In this document: piece by piece, positions 30,418 to 33,317 of the stretch | Numbering within the stretch: position 1 is the stretch's first letter | Layout of the letters: the number at the start of each line of letters is the position of its first letter | From: Sedimentisphaerales bacterium | GTDB lineage: Bacteria > Planctomycetota > Phycisphaerae > Sedimentisphaerales > Anaerobacaceae | Direction of reading: 5' to 3' | NCBI GenBank assembly: GCA_028277585.1 | Contig: JANQFY010000441.1 | Coordinates: forward strand, 1-33,317 | DNA length: 33,317 nt | Made by a program: the position numbers and the translations under genes | Notes under the pieces: generated by a model | Told to the model about the DNA's origin: nothing | The model's input: only the letters and a program-made list of their open reading frames with translations | Databases searched by the model: none

Positions 30418-30921
30418 ATGATAAAAGTGGGAAAAACGTTTCTGTTGGCCTCAATCCTGGCTCTCCTGCTGGTCTCGGGGTGTCGGCGATCTTCCCTGGC
30501 GCCAAGCCGCCGGGCGCCGCGGATCGTGCGATTGGTTCCATCATGGGGGCCTGAGACGGAGGGGTTGCAGCTTCGTCTGCGTCCGACCAGGCGGGTTTGG
30601 AGCGCCGACGAAACCATCACCTTCAAGCTGGACATTCGCAACCAGGGCAAGCGCCTGTTCGCGTTCAACGCCGCCGAGCCGATCGAGCCGGATCGACTCT
30701 CTGTGGACGATCGCTGGCGCCGCTGGCCCGAGGCCCGAACCGCTGCCAAAATGCGCCCTCTAGGGCCGGGTGCGGAACTGGCCGATCTGACACTGGCCCT
30801 TTCCCCGCTCACGAGCGTATCTCCGGCGCCGGGGCGGCACAGCCTGCGCGTTGCCCTGATCCTCGAAGGGGTTGAGGCGGTTAGCAACGAGGTCGCCGTT
30901 GAAATCACGGCGGCGCCCTGA
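30418..30921 (+). CDS. Predicted lipoprotein, unknown function
   Basis: A 167-residue lipoprotein. The ATG at 30418 (MIKVGKTFLL) has AGAAG seven bases upstream; in-frame GTG (30403) and ATG (30412) starts are alternatives. The signal peptide ends in the lipobox LVSGC. The mature part is Arg-rich and then has an immunoglobulin-like beta pattern: VWSADETITFKLDIRNQGK, then LSPLTSVSPAPGRHSLRVAL and VSNEVAVEI at the end. This resembles domains that accessory envelope proteins use for binding, with WSADETITFKLDIRN looking like a transglutaminase-/intracellular proteinase inhibitor-type beta-sandwich strand. No catalytic motif is visible. It ends 8 bp before the DUF1343 gene, so the two are probably co-transcribed. 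Confidence 0.75.
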   Translation: MIKVGKTFLLASILALLLVSGCRRSSLAPSRRAPRIVRLVPSWGPETEGLQLRLRPTRRVWSADETITFKLDIRNQGKRLFAFNAAEPIEPDRLSVDDRWRRWPEARTAAKMRPLGPGAELADLTLALSPLTSVSPAPGRHSLRVALILEGVEAVSNEVAVEITAAP

Positions 30922-30929
30922 GGGTCGGC

Positions 30930-32132
30930 ATGCGGTTCGGAATCGACGTACTCCTGCAAGACGCCGCGCTGCGCAGTTCCCTGGCCGGCCGGCGCGTGGC
31001 GCTTCTGGGCCATCCGGCATCCGTGACGGGGCAGTGCCGACACAGCCTGGACGCTTTGATCGATTGCCCGGACCTGCATGTGACCGCCGCGTTCGGTCCT
31101 CAGCACGGCATGCAGGGCGACAAGCAGGACAACATGATCGAGTCCGCCGATTATGTCGATCCGCGCCACAACATCCCCGTCTTCAGTCTGTACAGCGATG
31201 TGCGCCGGCCCACCGACGCGATGATCGGGACGTTCGATGTTCTGCTCGTGGACCTTCAGGACATCGGCGCCCGGCCCTACACGTATATCACGACCCTGAC
31301 CTACTTCATCGAAGCGTGCGCTACCCATGGAAAGGCGATCTGGGTCCTCGACCGACCCAACCCGACCGGTCGGCCGTTCGAAGGCGCCATTCTCAGCCGG
31401 GAATGGACCAGCTTCGTGGGGATCGAAGGGCTGATTATGCGGCACGGCCTGACCTTGGGCGAATTGGCCCGCTGGTTCGTCGCGCAGCAGAATCTCGACG
31501 TCGACCTGTACGTCGTCGGCGTGACCGGCTACGATCCTGAGGCGGGGCCGGGCTATGGTTGGCCCCTCGGCGAACGGTCATGGGTCAATCCCAGCCCCAA
31601 CGCGTCCAGCCTCAACATGGCGCGCTGCTTTCCCGGGACGGTCCTGTTCGAAGGCACCACGCTGTCAGAAGGGCGAGGAACGACGACGCCTCTGGAGGTG
31701 GTCGGCGCCCCCGACATCGACTTTGACGCCGTTTTGAATCGCTTGCGGTCTCTGGCCCCGGCGTGGTTGGCCGGTTGCACGCTGCGGCGTTGCTGCTTCG
31801 AGCCGACGTTCGACAAATACAAGGGCCGGACGTGCTCAGGACTCCAGATCCACGCGGACAACAGCTTCTACCGGCACGAGGCGTTCCGGCCCTTCCGGCT
31901 AGGTGCTCTGTCGCTCAAGGCGATCCGGCTGGAGCAGCCCGACTATCCCCTCTGGTGCCGCTTTCCGTTCGAGTACGAGACCGAGCGGCTTCCCTTCGAT
32001 CTTCTCAGTGGTGGAACGTTCCTGCGCGAATGGGTGGACGATCCGGCCGCCGAGCCGGGCGACCTGGACAGCAGGCTGACCCAGGACGAGCAGCAATGGT
32101 GCGATGTCCGAGCGCCCTTCCTAGTCTATTGA
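30930..32132 (+). CDS. DUF1343 protein, NamZ-type exo-beta-N-acetylmuramidase family (GH171)
   Basis: A 400-residue protein of the DUF1343 family, whose characterised members remove terminal N-acetylmuramic acid from peptidoglycan fragments. Family landmarks in order are RRVALLGHPASVT, FGPQHGMQGDKQDNM, DVLLVDLQDIGARPYTYITT, LDRPNPTGRPFEGAIL, NPSPNASSLNMARCFPGT, LFEGTTLSEGRGTTTPLE, then the C-terminal domain with CSGLQIHADN and FEYETERLPFD. No signal peptide is visible, so it may act in the cytoplasm on imported muropeptides. The ATG at 30930 follows GAGGG. It lies 8 bp after the lipoprotein gene and overlaps by 12 bp the 3' end of the convergent gene. Confidence 0.9.
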   Translation: MRFGIDVLLQDAALRSSLAGRRVALLGHPASVTGQCRHSLDALIDCPDLHVTAAFGPQHGMQGDKQDNMIESADYVDPRHNIPVFSLYSDVRRPTDAMIGTFDVLLVDLQDIGARPYTYITTLTYFIEACATHGKAIWVLDRPNPTGRPFEGAILSREWTSFVGIEGLIMRHGLTLGELARWFVAQQNLDVDLYVVGVTGYDPEAGPGYGWPLGERSWVNPSPNASSLNMARCFPGTVLFEGTTLSEGRGTTTPLEVVGAPDIDFDAVLNRLRSLAPAWLAGCTLRRCCFEPTFDKYKGRTCSGLQIHADNSFYRHEAFRPFRLGALSLKAIRLEQPDYPLWCRFPFEYETERLPFDLLSGGTFLREWVDDPAAEPGDLDSRLTQDEQQWCDVRAPFLVY

Positions 32133-33317
32133 TGCATCGCGCAGCGCCGGGGCGTAGTCGATGACTGCCTCATCAACGAGGAGTCGGTCGTCTTTGCGCT
32201 CGAGGTTGCCCTGGGCTGGGGTGATGACAGCCAACACCGCCGCGTCCGGGTCGATCGCCAGTGATGCAATTCCGGCGACGCCCTTCAGGAGAAAGCGATT
32301 CGCGGCGGCGTCGTAAACGTTCTTCGCGTCGTCGCCCAAATCGATCTCGACCGCCTTGACCTCCGCGTGCGGATTGTAATACAGAAACGTCGGCCAGGCT
32401 GGGGCGCGGAAGTAATCCGTCGCGAGGCAGTCCAGTTTCAGAATGCCCGGCACGTTGGTCGTCTCGATGATTCCGCCGAAGATGCCCACGAACGACGACC
32501 CATACAAGCCGAAGTTTGTCTGCGCCCAGCTGCCGGCTTTGGCGTCGCCTGTCGCGAAGGGCGATTGGTCGGTGGCTGAAACGATCCAGATGTCGTCGAC
32601 GTAGAACGCCCCTGGTCCGTCCGCGACGGCGCCGTGCCCCATGTCCTCGACCTTGAGATAGAGCAGGGCGCCTTGCGTCTGAAGTTCCACGCTTCGGCTC
32701 ACGTCGTCTTGCGAATTGAACACGATCGCTCTTGTGTAGGGACCTTCAGGACTGGACGCGTACGAGATCTGAAACGATTCATCGCCCTGGCACTTGCCGA
32801 CGACGTTCAGCCTATGGCTGTTCGTCTCGGTCAGTTCCGCCTCCCAGATATGGGTCAGACGGTAGTCGCCCCGCGACGTCGCCTCCTCGAGGATCTGGTA
32901 GTGCTTGTTGGTGTACATTGCGTCCTTGAACGTCCCGGATCGCGCGCGGCCGTGCAGCGTCTGGAAGTCCGCTGTCACGCGGTCGATCTCGGTGAAGGTC
33001 CGGCGGAGCCCCTCGTATGCAATGCAGGAGGCCGGATCGTTCTGTCTGGCCCAGTCGGCATCACTTTGATGGTCTTCGGGCAAGCCGTTGGAATAGAACA
33101 GCCGCGCGCTGTTGGCGGCGTTGAGCATCCACTTGCCGATCGCACGCGCGAACCTCTCATCATAGCGGGCCAACGGGACCAGCGAACTGGCCTTCTCAAA
33201 CGTGTTCATGGCAAAGGCATAGTCGCCTTTCTCCGAGACGATGCTGCCGGTCAGGCCGGAGCAGTCCACTTGCCCCCAGGCGCCGGCCGAGATGCCCCAC
33301 TTGCGCCGGTTGCTGGC
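32121..33317 (-). CDS. Unrecognised protein, 5' end outside the window
   Basis: The frame is open from the stop at 32121-32123 to the right edge (398 residues visible), so the GTG at 33267-33269 is internal: 16 more codons precede it (NRRKWGISAGAW is readable). The N-terminal visible part is helical with ERFARAIGKWMLNAANSARL and SCIAYEGLRRTF, like alpha/alpha-barrel enzymes acting on polysaccharides. A middle beta-sandwich follows (FQISYASSPEGPY, LLYLKVEDMGHG, FYVDDIWIVS). The last 130 residues also look beta-rich (TFLYYNPHAEVKAVEIDLG). I do not recognise the family. The layout suggests a large secreted carbohydrate-active or heparinase-like protein, but this is inference only. Confidence 0.7.
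   Translation of the reverse strand, partial: ASNRRKWGISAGAWGQVDCSGLTGSIVSEKGDYAFAMNTFEKASSLVPLARYDERFARAIGKWMLNAANSARLFYSNGLPEDHQSDADWARQNDPASCIAYEGLRRTFTEIDRVTADFQTLHGRARSGTFKDAMYTNKHYQILEEATSRGDYRLTHIWEAELTETNSHRLNVVGKCQGDESFQISYASSPEGPYTRAIVFNSQDDVSRSVELQTQGALLYLKVEDMGHGAVADGPGAFYVDDIWIVSATDQSPFATGDAKAGSWAQTNFGLYGSSFVGIFGGIIETTNVPGILKLDCLATDYFRAPAWPTFLYYNPHAEVKAVEIDLGDDAKNVYDAAANRFLLKGVAGIASLAIDPDAAVLAVITPAQGNLERKDDRLLVDEAVIDYAPALRDASID

Noticed and set aside
30255-31445. 396-codon minus-strand open frame
   Set aside because: Antisense to the lipoprotein and DUF1343 genes, and it also covers non-coding DNA. No motifs.

Overview
The window is GC-rich bacterial DNA that most resembles a planctomycete of the Phycisphaerae/Sedimentisphaerales type. 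This is an inference from gene content: three exported proteins ending in PEP-CTERM-like tails (motif, hydrophobic stretch, Arg-rich end), a pseudopilin-like protein with the H-X9-DG motif typical of Planctomycetota and relatives, a GH89 alpha-N-acetylglucosaminidase, a DUF1343/NamZ-type protein and a beta-propeller polysaccharide-lyase-like protein. No ribosomal RNA or other taxonomic marker is present, so the assignment rests on protein flavour only. No tRNA, rRNA, CRISPR array, transposase or phage gene was found.

Layout. Positions 1-233 hold a perfect 77-bp inverted repeat that cuts the 5' end of murD and looks like a fold-back junction at a contig end. Then come murD (partial), a PilZ-domain gene, a glycine-zipper lipoprotein and a TIM-barrel sugar isomerase-like gene (both on the minus strand), and a small NifU-domain gene on the plus strand with a clear promoter. 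Positions 4502-17456 are one uninterrupted minus-strand run of eight genes with very short gaps: uvrA, an Old Yellow Enzyme/Fe-S/GltD-like fusion, an SDR, eda-like KDPG aldolase, a BNR_4 propeller protein with signal peptide, an SdhA-like flavoprotein, a KDG kinase-like PfkB enzyme and mtnA. The kinase and aldolase form the last two steps of 2-keto-3-deoxy-sugar-acid breakdown. The exported propeller protein and three redox enzymes suggest a catabolic route for a uronate-like polysaccharide whose middle steps I cannot name. This is the best candidate for an undescribed system in the window.

Positions 17457-20307 hold a dispersed palindromic repeat and then a plus-strand cassette of a membrane-anchored small protein, an ADP-ribosylglycohydrolase, a small membrane protein and endonuclease V. 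Positions 20321-24067 are minus-strand: a huge glycine-rich PEP-CTERM-like protein, an orphan GH29 fucosidase C-terminal domain with its own signal peptide, and a NodB-type polysaccharide deacetylase. The GH89 gene and an H-X9-DG pseudopilin-like gene follow on the plus strand, separated by a REP-like palindrome. A small hypothetical gene and two PEP-CTERM genes are on the minus strand.

Positions 29484-30417 carry no convincing gene but hold a promoter with a long leader and a group of DnaA-box-like sites. A lipoprotein gene and a DUF1343/NamZ gene follow, and the latter overlaps by 12 bp the end of an unrecognised minus-strand gene that runs off the right edge. The general picture is a glycan-degrading, surface-protein-rich bacterium.
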